In this document: positions 45,994 to 54,752 of the stretch, piece by piece
How positions within the stretch are numbered: the first letter of the stretch is position 1
Layout: every line of letters starts with the position of its first letter
Source: Pseudomonas viridiflava
GTDB lineage: Bacteria; Pseudomonadota; Gammaproteobacteria; Pseudomonadales; Pseudomonadaceae
Length of the DNA stretch: 64,000 bases
Assembly: GCF_900589395.1 (NCBI RefSeq)
Contig: NZ_UUIS01000001.1
Coordinates: forward strand, 1-64,000
Direction of reading: 5' to 3'
The notes under the pieces: model-generated
Databases searched by the model: none
Told to the model about the DNA's origin: nothing
What the model saw: only the letters and a program-made list of their open reading frames with translations
Program-made: the position numbers and the translations under genes

Positions 45994-46308
45994 ATGGCCT
46001 GGATCTATCTGATGTTTGCAGGGGTACTGGAAGTGGTCTGGGCCCTGGCCATGAAACAGTCCGAGGGCTTCAGCCGCCCCACCCCGACGGTGATCACACT
46101 GGTTGCCATGATCGCCAGCTTCGCCCTGCTGTCGATCGCCATGAAAAGCTTGCCACTGGGCACCGCCTACACCATCTGGACCGGTATCGGGGCCGTAGGC
46201 GCCTTTGTGGTCGGCGTCAGCGTACTGGGCGAGCCGCTGACGCTGATGCGCGTACTGGCGGCGGTGCTGATTGTCAGTGGGCTGGTGCTGATGAAGATGG
46301 CTGCCTGA
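45994..46308 (+). CDS. sugE: SMR-family guanidinium exporter (SugE/Gdx)
   Basis: 104 residues with four hydrophobic helices. The essential Glu13 lies in FAGVLEVVWALAMK and TAYTIWTGIGAVGAFVVGVS is the SugE/Gdx signature. Gdx proteins export guanidinium by proton antiport; some relatives also confer quaternary ammonium resistance. The guanidine-II riboswitch directly upstream makes guanidinium the likely substrate. Confidence 0.95.
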   Translation: MAWIYLMFAGVLEVVWALAMKQSEGFSRPTPTVITLVAMIASFALLSIAMKSLPLGTAYTIWTGIGAVGAFVVGVSVLGEPLTLMRVLAAVLIVSGLVLMKMAA

Positions 46309-46430
46309 CCACCAGGCGCCTGAAGGCCCACTCGACCGCTTGGGCCCCCTGCTGAAATAAAAAATGAATTACTGCCTCGGCCCACGACTCCAGTAACAGG
46401 TACAGCGAATGATCTGGCGAGGTAACAGCA

Positions 46431-46565
46431 ATGACTATCGAAGCAGAGACTCTTGTGCAACTGACTGAAGCGCTGAAAAAACGCGGGCTGAAACGGATCG
46501 CGGACATCATTTTCATCCGTGCCCCTTACCGACACGATCATCGCTGGATCTGCAGCGTAAAGTGA
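46431..46565 (+). CDS. Small 44-residue protein
   Basis: ATG 46431 is preceded by GAGG 10-12 bases upstream. It encodes 44 residues, helical and charged (AETLVQLTEALKKRGLKRIA, then PYRHDHRWICSVK). Not recognised. The ribosome site and composition favour a real gene. A long hairpin follows it. Confidence 0.6.
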   Translation: MTIEAETLVQLTEALKKRGLKRIADIIFIRAPYRHDHRWICSVK

Positions 46566-46937
46566 TGTGTCCTTGCAGGTACCTGGCCACACGGCCGGGT
46601 ACCTGCCTCTTTGCCGGCATCACCGGCAAGGGTTGGCCGTTGTCGGACAGCGCGTCCAATCAACGCGGCGTGAGCCCGACACAGTAAAAGCCGGGCGCCG
46701 GACCCTGCATCATTTATTTGCAATGGGCGCCAATCCTGTCGCCCTGAATGCCGGCATGTTGGTCAGGCCTGCCTTGACCGTCAGCCATACAATCGGCTGG
46801 CGCCATGGAAACGTCGACCATGATGGCAATTTATAATTTTATTGCCTTACACCTTTTGTCGAGCTGGCGTATATAAAGGACCACGATCCTGGACACTATG
46901 GATCTGACCCTCTCCTTTTGATGCAAGGCAACAGGCA
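46566..46937 (+). other. Intergenic region with a long hairpin
   Basis: At 46575-46606, GCAGGTACCTGGCC pairs with GGCCGGGTACCTGC (one G-T wobble) around a four-base ACAC loop; the tail CTCTTTGCC is mildly T-rich and may terminate the 44-residue gene. A second small stem, GCCGGC ... GCCGGC-type, follows at about 46613-46627. No gene is credible in the remaining ~300 bases. Confidence 0.55.
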
Positions 46938-47141
46938 ATGCTGGAAACCCTCTGCACCCTCAAGTGCGACCTCGAAGAGGCCGCCGCACATCTGGAAAGC
47001 CTGTCGGTGACCATGAGTGGCCACTTCACGTTCCTCAGCCAGCGCGGCGGCCACGTCGATGGTGTTGATGCCACCGGCCATATTGCCTCACTCAATGCCT
47101 CGGTACAGCGATTGCGCACTGTTGCCTCAACGATCGAGTGA
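46938..47141 (+). CDS. Small hypothetical protein
   Basis: 67 residues: MLETLCTLKCDLEEAAAHLE then GHFTFLSQRGGHVDGVDATG and HIASLNASVQRLRTVASTIE. It reads as a helix, a Gly-rich hairpin and a second helix. Not recognised. A hairpin (GGCCCTGCA ... TGCAGGGCC, 47144-47169) follows its stop, consistent with a self-standing unit. Confidence 0.6.
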   Translation: MLETLCTLKCDLEEAAAHLESLSVTMSGHFTFLSQRGGHVDGVDATGHIASLNASVQRLRTVASTIE

Positions 47142-47143
47142 CG

Positions 47144-47169
47144 GGCCCTGCACCTTTTAATGCAGGGCC
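47144..47169. other. Inverted repeat (candidate terminator)
   Basis: GGCCCTGCA and TGCAGGGCC form a 9-bp stem around an 8-base T-rich loop, three bases after the 67-residue gene. There is no T run after the stem, so termination is uncertain. Confidence 0.5.
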
Positions 47170-47181
47170 GCCCCCACACGC

Positions 47182-47319
47182 TTAACAGGCGCCTGGTGGA
47201 ATGCCATCCTTGTTGAAGTCTTTCAGGCGCTCTTTTTCTTCCGGGGTCGAATGAGCCGGGATGTCTTCCCTGTTCTGCTTCTGCTTCTGCTCTTGGTCAC
47301 CTTTCTTTTCTTCGGTCAT
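47182..47319 (-). CDS. Small hydrophilic protein (45 residues)
   Basis: ATG 47319 with GGACGACGG shortly upstream. 45 residues, very charged: MTEEKKGDQEQKQKQNREDI, then TPEEKERLKDFNKDGIPPGAC. It is expected to be disordered. The C-terminal DFNKDGIPPGAC is a recognisable ending shared by small Pseudomonas proteins. Function unknown. Confidence 0.6.
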   Translation of the reverse strand: MTEEKKGDQEQKQKQNREDIPAHSTPEEKERLKDFNKDGIPPGAC

Positions 47320-47433
47320 GGCCGTCGTCCGTTTTGATGAATGCAGGCATTTGGCAGCCATGCACGGCTGCGGTTCAAAGCAATGATCAGGCGTGTCGTA
47401 CAGGCCGTCCACTGCAGCCAGCGCAAACCGCTT

Positions 47434-47667
47434 TCACCCCTTGCTGTGCTCATCCGAAGTCGGCCCTTCGCCCGGACGGATGCCACGTGGCCCGGCCAGC
47501 CCCCAGACAATCAGACCCAGCACGGGGAACAGCAGAATGCCGATGATCCAGGCCGCTTTTGTCCCGGTGCTTTTCTGGCTGCGGCAGATACCGATGATCA
47601 CTACCACATCAGCAATCAGGACGAGCAACGTAAATGGTAGCCATAGCAGGCTGATAATTGCTTCCAT
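47434..47667 (-). CDS. PLDc_N-domain membrane protein
   Basis: 77 residues from ATG 47667 (GGAG upstream). Two membrane helices (LLWLPFTLLVLIADVVVIIG and AAWIIGILLFPVLGLIVWGL) with the PLDc_N pattern, ending in GPRGIRPGEG. Such proteins resemble the N-terminus of cardiolipin synthases but without a catalytic domain. Membrane-stress roles are inferred only. Confidence 0.75.
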   Translation of the reverse strand: MEAIISLLWLPFTLLVLIADVVVIIGICRSQKSTGTKAAWIIGILLFPVLGLIVWGLAGPRGIRPGEGPTSDEHSKG

Positions 47668-48018
47668 GAGAAGTACTCCATCATTAATTACTACAGGTTG
47701 GCCATTGCAGGCTTCAAAGCTTGAGTCATTGAGCATGAACGGTTTGTTCCCACCGATTATCAACCGCCGGCATGAACGGAAGCCTGCGTGAAAGTGACGC
47801 AGCCCGTCAGGCTGCGTGCTTTCAAAGAGCCGGCTGACGCTGCATGGGGTTCATGGGTGAGGCTCGCTGCACACCTCTTCGGCGGCGGGCTGGCATGATA
47901 CGCCACCTATCATCCGCTCAAGGGCCGTACCGCAATCGATTGTGCTGCTCGTTGTCATTGACCTGGCAGGCAGGTATGTCAAAGTTTGTCCCATCCACCA
48001 CGGCTGCAAGGAGTCCAC

Positions 48019-48279
48019 ATGACAACGCCTACAGAAACCGACCTGGCACAAAGACTTGAGGTTGCTGAGCGAAAGCTGGATGCAGTCAACGACCTTCTGG
48101 TCCTCATGGCTGCCCACATAGCCCAACTCGACCCGAAGCGCGGTGAAGCCTTGTCCGCTCAGATGCGAGAGCTGTATGAAATGGACAACGTTGCCTGGCC
48201 AGAAGAATTCCAGACACTGGTTGCCCGGCTGGGCAGAGCCTTTGATGGCAGTGGGCTGGAGCTGGAATCCTTGCCTTGA
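48019..48279 (+). CDS. Small coiled-coil protein
   Basis: 86 residues from ATG 48019 with AAGGAG just upstream. The first half is a likely coiled coil (DLAQRLEVAERKLDAVNDLL), then EALSAQMRELYEMDN and WPEEFQTLVARLGRAFDG. Not recognised. A terminator follows at 48371. Confidence 0.65.
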   Translation: MTTPTETDLAQRLEVAERKLDAVNDLLVLMAAHIAQLDPKRGEALSAQMRELYEMDNVAWPEEFQTLVARLGRAFDGSGLELESLP

Positions 48280-48370
48280 CGGGATCGCACCTGTGCCGCA
48301 GGTCCAACCTGTTGCCCGTACCTGTTTGAACCAGGCCTCAGGTGATTATTCGCCTCTGATGCCGCAACGA

Positions 48371-48396
48371 AACGCCGACCTCAGCTGTCGGCGTTT
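48371..48396 (+). terminator. Rho-independent terminator
   Basis: AACGCCGAC pairs with GTCGGCGTT around an 8-base loop, with a following TTTTTGCG. Ends the 86-residue gene's transcript. Confidence 0.82.
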
Positions 48397-48569
48397 TTGC
48401 GTCTCCTCTACTTCAAAGGTCAGGCATCAAAGCCCTTACTGCCACGCGCTGGAATAACGCAAACCAATAACCATTTTCGTGACAGATGTCCATGAGAGGA
48501 TCAACCTGCCATTGACCGGCGCCGGGCCATAACCCTACGATCCTCGACATTTATCAGGGAGCGATCACC

Positions 48570-48932
48570 GTGTCCGGGTCCAGAATCAATGCCCTGTTCC
48601 GTACGGCCGTCATGTGGTTGCTGTTCACCCTGTTCTTGCTCATTGGCCTGGCCTCGATGTTCAGCAGTTTGCTACTTGGGCCGTTCATGCTTGTCGCCGC
48701 CCTGGTTTTCGCCCCGCCCATCAATCGCCTGATCGAAAAGAGAACACACATCACGATCAAGGCACGCCACCGTGTGGCCGTTGCGTTCGTCTGCACCGGT
48801 CTCTTTTTTTACACCATCAGCAAAATACAAGACATCAACGCGCAAAAACGGGCCGCTCAGCGAGCCATGGCTGAGCGGCAGCCGCTGGAGCAAGCCCAGA
48901 AAGCTGAGACTGAAAAGCTGCAGCGCCAATAA
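48570..48932 (+). CDS. Small membrane protein
   Basis: 120 residues from GTG 48570 with GGGAG about 9 bases upstream. N-terminal hydrophobic stretch (TAVMWLLFTLFLLIGLASMF and LLLGPFMLVAALVFAPP), a charged loop, a third helix (VAVAFVCTGLFFYTI), then a helical polar C-terminus (RAMAERQPLEQAQKAETEKL). An inner-membrane protein with a cytosolic or periplasmic tail. Not recognised. Confidence 0.7.
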   Translation: MSGSRINALFRTAVMWLLFTLFLLIGLASMFSSLLLGPFMLVAALVFAPPINRLIEKRTHITIKARHRVAVAFVCTGLFFYTISKIQDINAQKRAAQRAMAERQPLEQAQKAETEKLQRQ

Positions 48933-49104
48933 GAGGCCAGCCCCCTTAGAAAGCAGCCGTTTGAGGGCGCTGCCGTGTACGTCGCTTTAGAAAAGGGTCG
49001 GTTTGTGTGCAACGACCGTATACTGATCGAGCCATGCGTGGGCAGTGACAAATCAACCCGTTTGCCGATATCAAACAGGCTATTGCACTGGCCAAGGAGA
49101 CCTG

Positions 49105-49275
49105 ATGATGACCTATACCCTGATGCCGTTTGACATGGCGGCACTGCTCGTCAGTGATGAAGCCATCGCCGAATACCTTTCACAGGTGGTGGCCGATGGC
49201 GACGCCGACGAACTGATTCGAGCGCTCGACCATGTCGTTAAGGCGCGCGGTATGGCGCCAACCGTCAAAGACTAG
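49105..49275 (+). pseudogene. Truncated HigA-type antitoxin
   Basis: From ATG 49105 (GGAGA upstream). MPFDMAALLVSDEAIAEYL ... ADELIRALDHVVKARGMAPT is the N-terminal part of the addiction-module antidote family (normally about 95 residues ending in a helix-turn-helix). Here it stops after TVKD (56 residues), so the DNA-binding half is missing, and no HigB toxin gene precedes it. Remnant, or a short stand-alone version. Confidence 0.65.
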
Positions 49276-49312
49276 GGTTTGACAGCCCCTGCCTGTACAA
49301 AGCCTTTGCCGT

Positions 49313-49504
49313 CCGCCATACAACTGCCGTCATACGTATGCGACAATATGTTCAATGTCCGGTCTCAACCCCGCATTCATCGCCCAACAGCTTGGGCATA
49401 GCGTGCAGATGCTTCTTTCGACTTATGCACGATGGATCAACTCATCCAACGACTGGCAGGAGCTGCAAAAGCTCCAGATGGGTCCCAAATTGGTCCCAGG
49501 CTAA
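49313..49504 (+). pseudogene. C-terminal stub of a phage integrase
   Basis: One frame reads CRHTYATICSMSGLNPAF, then IAQQLGHSVQMLLSTYARWI and a tail ending MGPKLVPG before the TAA at 49502. RHTYAT contains the catalytic Arg and a His, LGHS the second His, and STYARW the Tyr nucleophile: exactly the C-terminus of a tyrosine recombinase. The rest of the gene is absent. It is adjacent to the truncated antitoxin and 36 bases before ybiT, marking an old element boundary. Confidence 0.8.
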
Positions 49505-49539
49505 AATTTTAGATCGTAAGTTATTGATAGGTAAGGCAA

Positions 49540-51129
49540 TTGATCTCCACCGCAAATATCACCATGCAGTTCGGCCCCAAGCCCTTGTTCGAGAACGTCT
49601 CGGTCAAGTTCGGTGCCGGTAACCGTTACGGCCTGATCGGCGCGAACGGCTGCGGCAAATCCACGTTCATGAAGATCCTGGGCGGCGATCTGGAGCCTTC
49701 GGGTGGCCAGGTGATGCTCGAGCCGAACGTGCGCCTGGGTAAACTGCGCCAGGATCAATTCGCCTATGAAGAATTCACGGTGCTCGACACGGTGATCATG
49801 GGCCACGAGGAGCTGTGGAAGGTCAAGGCCGAGCGCGACCGTATCTACTCGCTGCCGGAAATGACCGAAGATGACGGCATGGCCGTGGCCGAGCTGGAAA
49901 CCGAGTTTGCCGAGATGGACGGCTACACGGCCGAATCGCGTGCTGGCGAGCTGCTGTTGGGCCTGGGCATCGGCATCGAGCAGCACAACGGTCCGATGAG
50001 CGAAGTCTCGCCAGGCTGGAAACTGCGCGTGCTGCTGGCCCAGGCGCTGTTCTCGGACCCTGAGGTGCTGTTGCTCGACGAACCGACCAACCACCTGGAC
50101 ATCAACACCATCCGCTGGCTGGAAAACGTGCTGACCCAGCGCAACAGCCTGATGATCATCATTTCCCACGACCGTCACTTCCTCAACAGCGTGTGCACGC
50201 ACATGGCCGACCTGGATTACGGCGAGCTGCGCCTGTTCCCGGGCAACTACGACGAATACATGACCGTGGCGACCCAGTCGCGCGAGCAACTGCTGGCCGA
50301 CAACGCCAAGAAGAAAGCGCAGATCTCCGAACTGCAATCGTTCGTCAGCCGCTTCTCGGCCAACGCCTCCAAAGCCAAGCAGGCCACCTCGCGTGCCAAG
50401 CAGATCGACAAGATCCAGTTGGCCGAGGTCAAGCCGTCCAGCCGTGTCAGCCCGTTCATTCGTTTCGAGCAGACCAAGAAACTGCACCGTCAGGCCGTGG
50501 TGGTCGAGCGCATGGCCAAGGGTTTCGATGGTGTGCCGCTGTTCAAGGACTTCAGCTTTACTGTCGAAGCCGGCGAGCGCGTAGCGATCATCGGTCCGAA
50601 CGGTATCGGCAAGACCACTCTGCTGCGCACTCTGGTCAACGAACTGACCCCCGATGCCGGCAGCATCAAGTGGACCGATGCAGCGGAAATCGGCTACTAC
50701 GCCCAGGACCACGCCCACGACTTCGAGGACGACTGGACCCTGTTCGACTGGATGGGCCAGTGGACCCAGGGCGGCGAGCAACTGGTGCGCGGCACGCTGG
50801 GCCGCATGCTGTTCTCCAACGACGAGATCCTCAAGTCGGTCAAGGTGATTTCCGGTGGTGAGCAAGGCCGCATGCTGTTCGGCAAGCTGATCCTGCAAAA
50901 GCCCAACGTGCTGGTGATGGACGAACCGACCAACCACCTGGACATGGAATCGATCGAGGCACTGAACCTGGCGCTGGAAAACTACCCCGGCACGCTGATT
51001 TTCGTCAGCCACGACCGTGAGTTCGTGTCATCGCTGGCCACGCGCATCATCGAGCTGAGCCCGGATGGCGTGATCGACTTCAGCGGTACGTACGACGACT
51101 ACCTGCGCAGCCAGGGCGTGGTGTTCTAA
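49540..51129 (+). CDS. ybiT: ABC-F family ATPase (YbiT)
   Basis: 529 residues from TTG 49540, giving (M)[19 protein letters not shown], the usual YbiT N-terminus. Two ABC domains: Walker [17 protein letters not shown] (about residue 34) and [16 protein letters not shown] (about 352), Walker B motifs [11 protein letters not shown] and [14 protein letters not shown], with the long linker between them. ABC-F proteins bind ribosomes rather than membranes; YbiT is a translation factor of the Uup/EttA group. The start codon lies just after the integrase stub, so its upstream region was rearranged by that element. Confidence 0.93.
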   Translation: MISTANITMQFGPKPLFENVSVKFGAGNRYGLIGANGCGKSTFMKILGGDLEPSGGQVMLEPNVRLGKLRQDQFAYEEFTVLDTVIMGHEELWKVKAERDRIYSLPEMTEDDGMAVAELETEFAEMDGYTAESRAGELLLGLGIGIEQHNGPMSEVSPGWKLRVLLAQALFSDPEVLLLDEPTNHLDINTIRWLENVLTQRNSLMIIISHDRHFLNSVCTHMADLDYGELRLFPGNYDEYMTVATQSREQLLADNAKKKAQISELQSFVSRFSANASKAKQATSRAKQIDKIQLAEVKPSSRVSPFIRFEQTKKLHRQAVVVERMAKGFDGVPLFKDFSFTVEAGERVAIIGPNGIGKTTLLRTLVNELTPDAGSIKWTDAAEIGYYAQDHAHDFEDDWTLFDWMGQWTQGGEQLVRGTLGRMLFSNDEILKSVKVISGGEQGRMLFGKLILQKPNVLVMDEPTNHLDMESIEALNLALENYPGTLIFVSHDREFVSSLATRIIELSPDGVIDFSGTYDDYLRSQGVVF

Positions 51130-51137
51130 ACCGCATG

Positions 51138-51163
51138 GCGGCCGGGGCCAATGCCCCGGCCGC
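51138..51163 (+). terminator. Candidate terminator between ybiT and lactonase gene
   Basis: GCGGCCGGGGC and GCCCCGGCCGC form a perfect 11-bp stem around CAAT, in the convergent gap. No T run follows, so it may be a strong pause or bidirectional hairpin. Confidence 0.6.
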
Positions 51164-51174
51164 ACAGCCTGTAC

Positions 51175-52296
51175 TCAGGCGTCGGGCACCTGGACCATTT
51201 CGATCCACAACGCGCCTTTGCCTGACGGCGCCTCGCTGACCCGCTTCAGCGCGCCGTCTGCACCGATGGCATAGCTGCCGACGGTGTCACTCTTCTCCCC
51301 TGTCACCAGCAACCAGCGCCCGCCTGGCGCCACGGCGATGTTGCGTGGCTGCTTTTCCTGCATCGGATAGTTGTCCAGCCAGGTCACCTGACCGCTGGCC
51401 GGCTCGACCTTGAACACCGACACCGAACTGGTGGTGCGCTCACTCATGAACAGCAAGCGGCCATCCGGCGAAAGGCGGATGTCTGCCGCCCAGATACGGG
51501 GCGTCGGGTCGTCCTTGAGGTCGTTGTTGCGGGCATCGCGAACCTCGCCGTGGGCCAGCTTCAAGCGCTCGGGAATCCCGTCAGCCTGGCTAACCTGGGT
51601 CAGTGCGCCGCTGGCAGGGTCAATGGCAAAGCCGGTCACGGTGCCGCTCATTTCGCCCACCACAAACAGAAACTTGCCATTGGGCGAGAACGCCAGATGG
51701 CGGGGGCCGCTGTTGGCCGTGACGCTGACATGACCGCTGCCGATAGGGGTCAGGCTGCCGTTCTGGTTGTCCAGTTGGTATTGCAGCACCTGATCGACAC
51801 CCAGGTTACCGGCATACACAAAGCGGTTGCTCAAGTCTGTACGGATCGAATGGGCATGCAGGCCGGTCTTGTAAGTCTTGATCTGCTCGCCAACAGTCGC
51901 CTCCACCGGCTGTACGCTGAGCAGGTCACCGCCATACGAGGCGCCCATCAGGTAACGGTCGCTGCGATCCAGCGACAGATAAGCCAGGCTCTCGGCCAAC
52001 GGTGCCTCGCTGAACGCTTTCAAATGTCCGCTACCCGGCTCGATGCGATAGCCCACGACCTTGTAGGGTTTGGCCCGCAAGGCGGCATAGAGTCGGGTGC
52101 CATCGTGGGCGGCGGCGAGCGGATTGACTTGCTCACCCGCCTTGGTCTGGGTCACCAGGCTCAGCGAACCATTGGTTTCATCCAGGCGATACTGCGAAAT
52201 AAGGCCATCGGCAGGACTGGAAATATAGGCAAAGGTAGCGGCTTGAGCACTGACACTCAGGCCCATGGCAGCAGCCAGCAGGAGGGGTTTGAACAT
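51175..52296 (-). CDS. Lactonase-family beta-propeller protein (secreted)
   Basis: 373 residues from ATG 52296, with a signal peptide (PLLLAAAMGLSVSAQA) that predicts export. The mature chain is a seven-bladed propeller of the 6-phosphogluconolactonase/Pgl (YbhE) type: repeats of FAYISSPADGLISQYRLDET, YLSLDRSDRYLMGASYGGDL, RHLAFSPNGKFLFVVGEMSG and IRLSPDGRLLFMSERTTSSV. A periplasmic location argues against a pentose-phosphate role; the substrate is unknown. Confidence 0.88.
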   Translation of the reverse strand: MFKPLLLAAAMGLSVSAQAATFAYISSPADGLISQYRLDETNGSLSLVTQTKAGEQVNPLAAAHDGTRLYAALRAKPYKVVGYRIEPGSGHLKAFSEAPLAESLAYLSLDRSDRYLMGASYGGDLLSVQPVEATVGEQIKTYKTGLHAHSIRTDLSNRFVYAGNLGVDQVLQYQLDNQNGSLTPIGSGHVSVTANSGPRHLAFSPNGKFLFVVGEMSGTVTGFAIDPASGALTQVSQADGIPERLKLAHGEVRDARNNDLKDDPTPRIWAADIRLSPDGRLLFMSERTTSSVSVFKVEPASGQVTWLDNYPMQEKQPRNIAVAPGGRWLLVTGEKSDTVGSYAIGADGALKRVSEAPSGKGALWIEMVQVPDA

Positions 52297-52451
52297 GAAG
52301 TCGCCTTTATTGTTGTGGTTGTTATCAGTCATCCTATGACTATTCTGTAGAGGTCGGCAAGGACGCTGATTAAATAGATAGCTAGCTTTCATTTACGCCG
52401 GGCACGCGCCATGATGGAGCACGCCCACCTTCCTGCCTGTGGACCCGCCTT

Positions 52452-53675
52452 ATGCCCGTTAGCGCCAATGCCTCTGGACCCTCTTCTGCCCCACCCAGCC
52501 AGATGGCGATCACCCTGCAGATCGTTGCCATTGTCCTTTACACCTTCATCGCCTTTCTCTGCGTCGGCTTGCCGGTCGCCATCCTGCCCGGCTACATCCA
52601 TGACCAGTTGGGATTCAGTGCCGTGGTGGCAGGCCTGGCGATTGGTGCGCAATACCTGGCCACGTTGATCAGCCGCCCCTTTGCCGGGCGCATCACCGAC
52701 AACCTGGGCAGCAAGCGGGCCATCGTCTACGGCCTGGCGGGGTTTGTGCTGGGTGGCGTGCTGACACTGCTTGGCACCCTGTGCGAGGCGTACCCGGTGG
52801 CCAGCCTGACGCTGTTGATCGTGGCCCGGCTATTCATGGGCGTGGCGCAAGGGTTCATCGGCGTCGGGACCATCAGTTGGTCGATTGCCAAGGTCGGCGT
52901 CGAGCACACGGCGCGCTCGATTTCCTGGAACGGCATCGCTTCCTATGGCGCCATTGCCATCGGTGCGCCGCTGGGGGTCTGGCTGATCGGCGAGGTGGGG
53001 TTTCACAGCCTGGGCATCGCCCTGATCCTGCTGGCCGCTCTGGGCCTGCTACTGATCCGCCACAAGCCGTCGGTGCCGGTGATCAAGGGCGAACGCCTGC
53101 CATACTGGTCAGTGTTCAGCCGCGTGTCGCCCTATGGCCTGGCGCTGACCCTGGCCTCCATTGGCTACGGCACCCTGACCACCTTCATCACCCTGTTCTA
53201 CATCAGCCGCGGCTGGCAAGGCGCGGCCTACTGCCTGACCCTGTTCGGGGTCTGCTTCATCGTCTCGCGCCTGGTGTTCATCGGCGCGATCAATCGCCTG
53301 GGCGGCTACCTGGCCGCCATGGTCTGCATCGGCGTGGAAGTGCTGGGCCTGGCGTTGCTGTGGCTGGCACCCAACACCGGCATTGCGCTGCTCGGGGCGG
53401 GCCTGACCGGGCTGGGATTGTCGCTGGTGTACCCGGCACTGGGCGTCGAGGCGATCAAGCGGGTGCCGGTCGCCAGCCGCTCGGCCGGCTTGAGTGCCTA
53501 TGCCGTGTTCTTTGACCTGGCGATGGCGATTGCCGGCCCGCTGATGGGCGCCATCGCCCTGGGCCAGGGGTACGGTCTGATCTTCTTCTACAGCGCCTTG
53601 TTGTCGCTACTGGCCCTGGGGCTGACCTGGTGGCTGTCGCGTCGGCAACAGCCCGCCAGTGCCGTCAACGGCTAG
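52452..53675 (+). CDS. MFS transporter (YhhS/YfcJ type)
   Basis: 407 residues with about twelve hydrophobic segments. GAQYLATLISRPFAGRITDN and LGSKRAIVYGLAGFVLGGVL give the loop 2-3 motif of the YhhS-like subfamily; RLFMGVAQGFIGVGTISWSI follows. The subfamily is implicated in efflux (arabinose or glyphosate-type substrates), but the natural substrate is unknown. Convergent with proX, with a 1-base gap. Confidence 0.88.
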   Translation: MPVSANASGPSSAPPSQMAITLQIVAIVLYTFIAFLCVGLPVAILPGYIHDQLGFSAVVAGLAIGAQYLATLISRPFAGRITDNLGSKRAIVYGLAGFVLGGVLTLLGTLCEAYPVASLTLLIVARLFMGVAQGFIGVGTISWSIAKVGVEHTARSISWNGIASYGAIAIGAPLGVWLIGEVGFHSLGIALILLAALGLLLIRHKPSVPVIKGERLPYWSVFSRVSPYGLALTLASIGYGTLTTFITLFYISRGWQGAAYCLTLFGVCFIVSRLVFIGAINRLGGYLAAMVCIGVEVLGLALLWLAPNTGIALLGAGLTGLGLSLVYPALGVEAIKRVPVASRSAGLSAYAVFFDLAMAIAGPLMGAIALGQGYGLIFFYSALLSLLALGLTWWLSRRQQPASAVNG

Positions 53676-53676
53676 G

Positions 53677-54693
53677 TTATTGTGCTGCCTCGCGCGCCGC
53701 CTGCAGCCATTGATCGAACTGCGCACGGTGTGCGGCGACCCATTGCTCGCCATGCCGACGAATGTCGGCGGGCTTGTTCTCGCCCTGTTGCATCTTCAGG
53801 TTCTGCGCACTTTCGTCGGCCGTGGTGATCTGCATCACTGACAAAAACTTGAGCGCTGCCGGGTTTTTCTCGGCGAAATCACGGTTCAGGACGGCTTCGA
53901 CCTTATCCACCGCAAAGCCCAGGTTCTTGCCCTTGTACATTGTGTCGACGTCGTTCTTGCCGCCGGGCAGATCGGTCCTGGGCACTTCCAGCCAGACCAC
54001 GTCGCGGTCCTCGACCAGCACGCCGGCGATCCACTGTGGCACCCAGGTGTAATACAGAATCGGCTTGCCTTCCTTGTAGCGGGCAATGGTGTCGGCCATC
54101 AGCGCAAAGTACGAGCCGCGGTTGGCAACGACGGTTTGTTCCAGGCCGTAGGCCTTGAGGTGGTGATCGATGATCAGTTCGCAGCCCCAGCCGGGGTTGC
54201 AGCCGGTGAGGTCGGCCTTGCCGTCGCCATTGCTGTCGAACAGCCTGGCGATTTCAGGCTTCTGCAGGTCGGTCAGGTACTTGATGTTGTGTGCTTCGGC
54301 GGTCTTCTTGTCGATCAGGTAACCCTGCAGCACCCCCGGCATGATGTCGCCGGCCTTGATCATGCTGCGGTCGCCACCCGCCTTCTGGTAGAACGCATCG
54401 TGCAGCTTTTCCCAGAGGTTCACGGTGAAATCGGCATCGCCATAGGCCACGGCCAGGATCATGGTGGCGTATTCGGTTTCCTTGGGCTCCTGAACCTTGT
54501 AGCCCAGCTCACGCAGCCCCTGCATGGCGATTTCGCCCCGGAAACGCTCTTCAGCCACGGAGGGAAAGATACCGGTGACCTTGACGCCCTCCCCTGGCTT
54601 GTCGGCGGAGGCGGTGGCGCATAAGGCCGCTACGCTCAATGCCAACGCCGAGGCGCACTGCACAAAACGACGGGCGAACGGGGTCTTGTTCAT
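53677..54693 (-). CDS. proX: Glycine betaine/proline ABC substrate-binding protein
   Basis: 338 residues with a signal peptide (ALALSVAALCATASA, cleavage about residue 30). OpuAC-type binding protein: VKVTGIFPSVAEERFRGEIA, AYGDADFTVNLWEKLHDAFY and YYTWVPQWIAGVLVEDRDVV, the last near the aromatic cage. Binds betaine/proline-type osmoprotectants. Last gene of the proVWX operon. Confidence 0.93.
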   Translation of the reverse strand: MNKTPFARRFVQCASALALSVAALCATASADKPGEGVKVTGIFPSVAEERFRGEIAMQGLRELGYKVQEPKETEYATMILAVAYGDADFTVNLWEKLHDAFYQKAGGDRSMIKAGDIMPGVLQGYLIDKKTAEAHNIKYLTDLQKPEIARLFDSNGDGKADLTGCNPGWGCELIIDHHLKAYGLEQTVVANRGSYFALMADTIARYKEGKPILYYTWVPQWIAGVLVEDRDVVWLEVPRTDLPGGKNDVDTMYKGKNLGFAVDKVEAVLNRDFAEKNPAALKFLSVMQITTADESAQNLKMQQGENKPADIRRHGEQWVAAHRAQFDQWLQAAREAAQ

Positions 54694-54752
54694 CGCTGTA
54701 TACCTTTTTCTGGTTTTTATCGTGGGGACGGCAGATCAAGAAAAGGGATTGC

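Noticed and set aside
46847..47179. Minus-strand protein opposite the 67-residue gene
   Set aside because: Arg/Ser-rich shadow translation without ribosome site.
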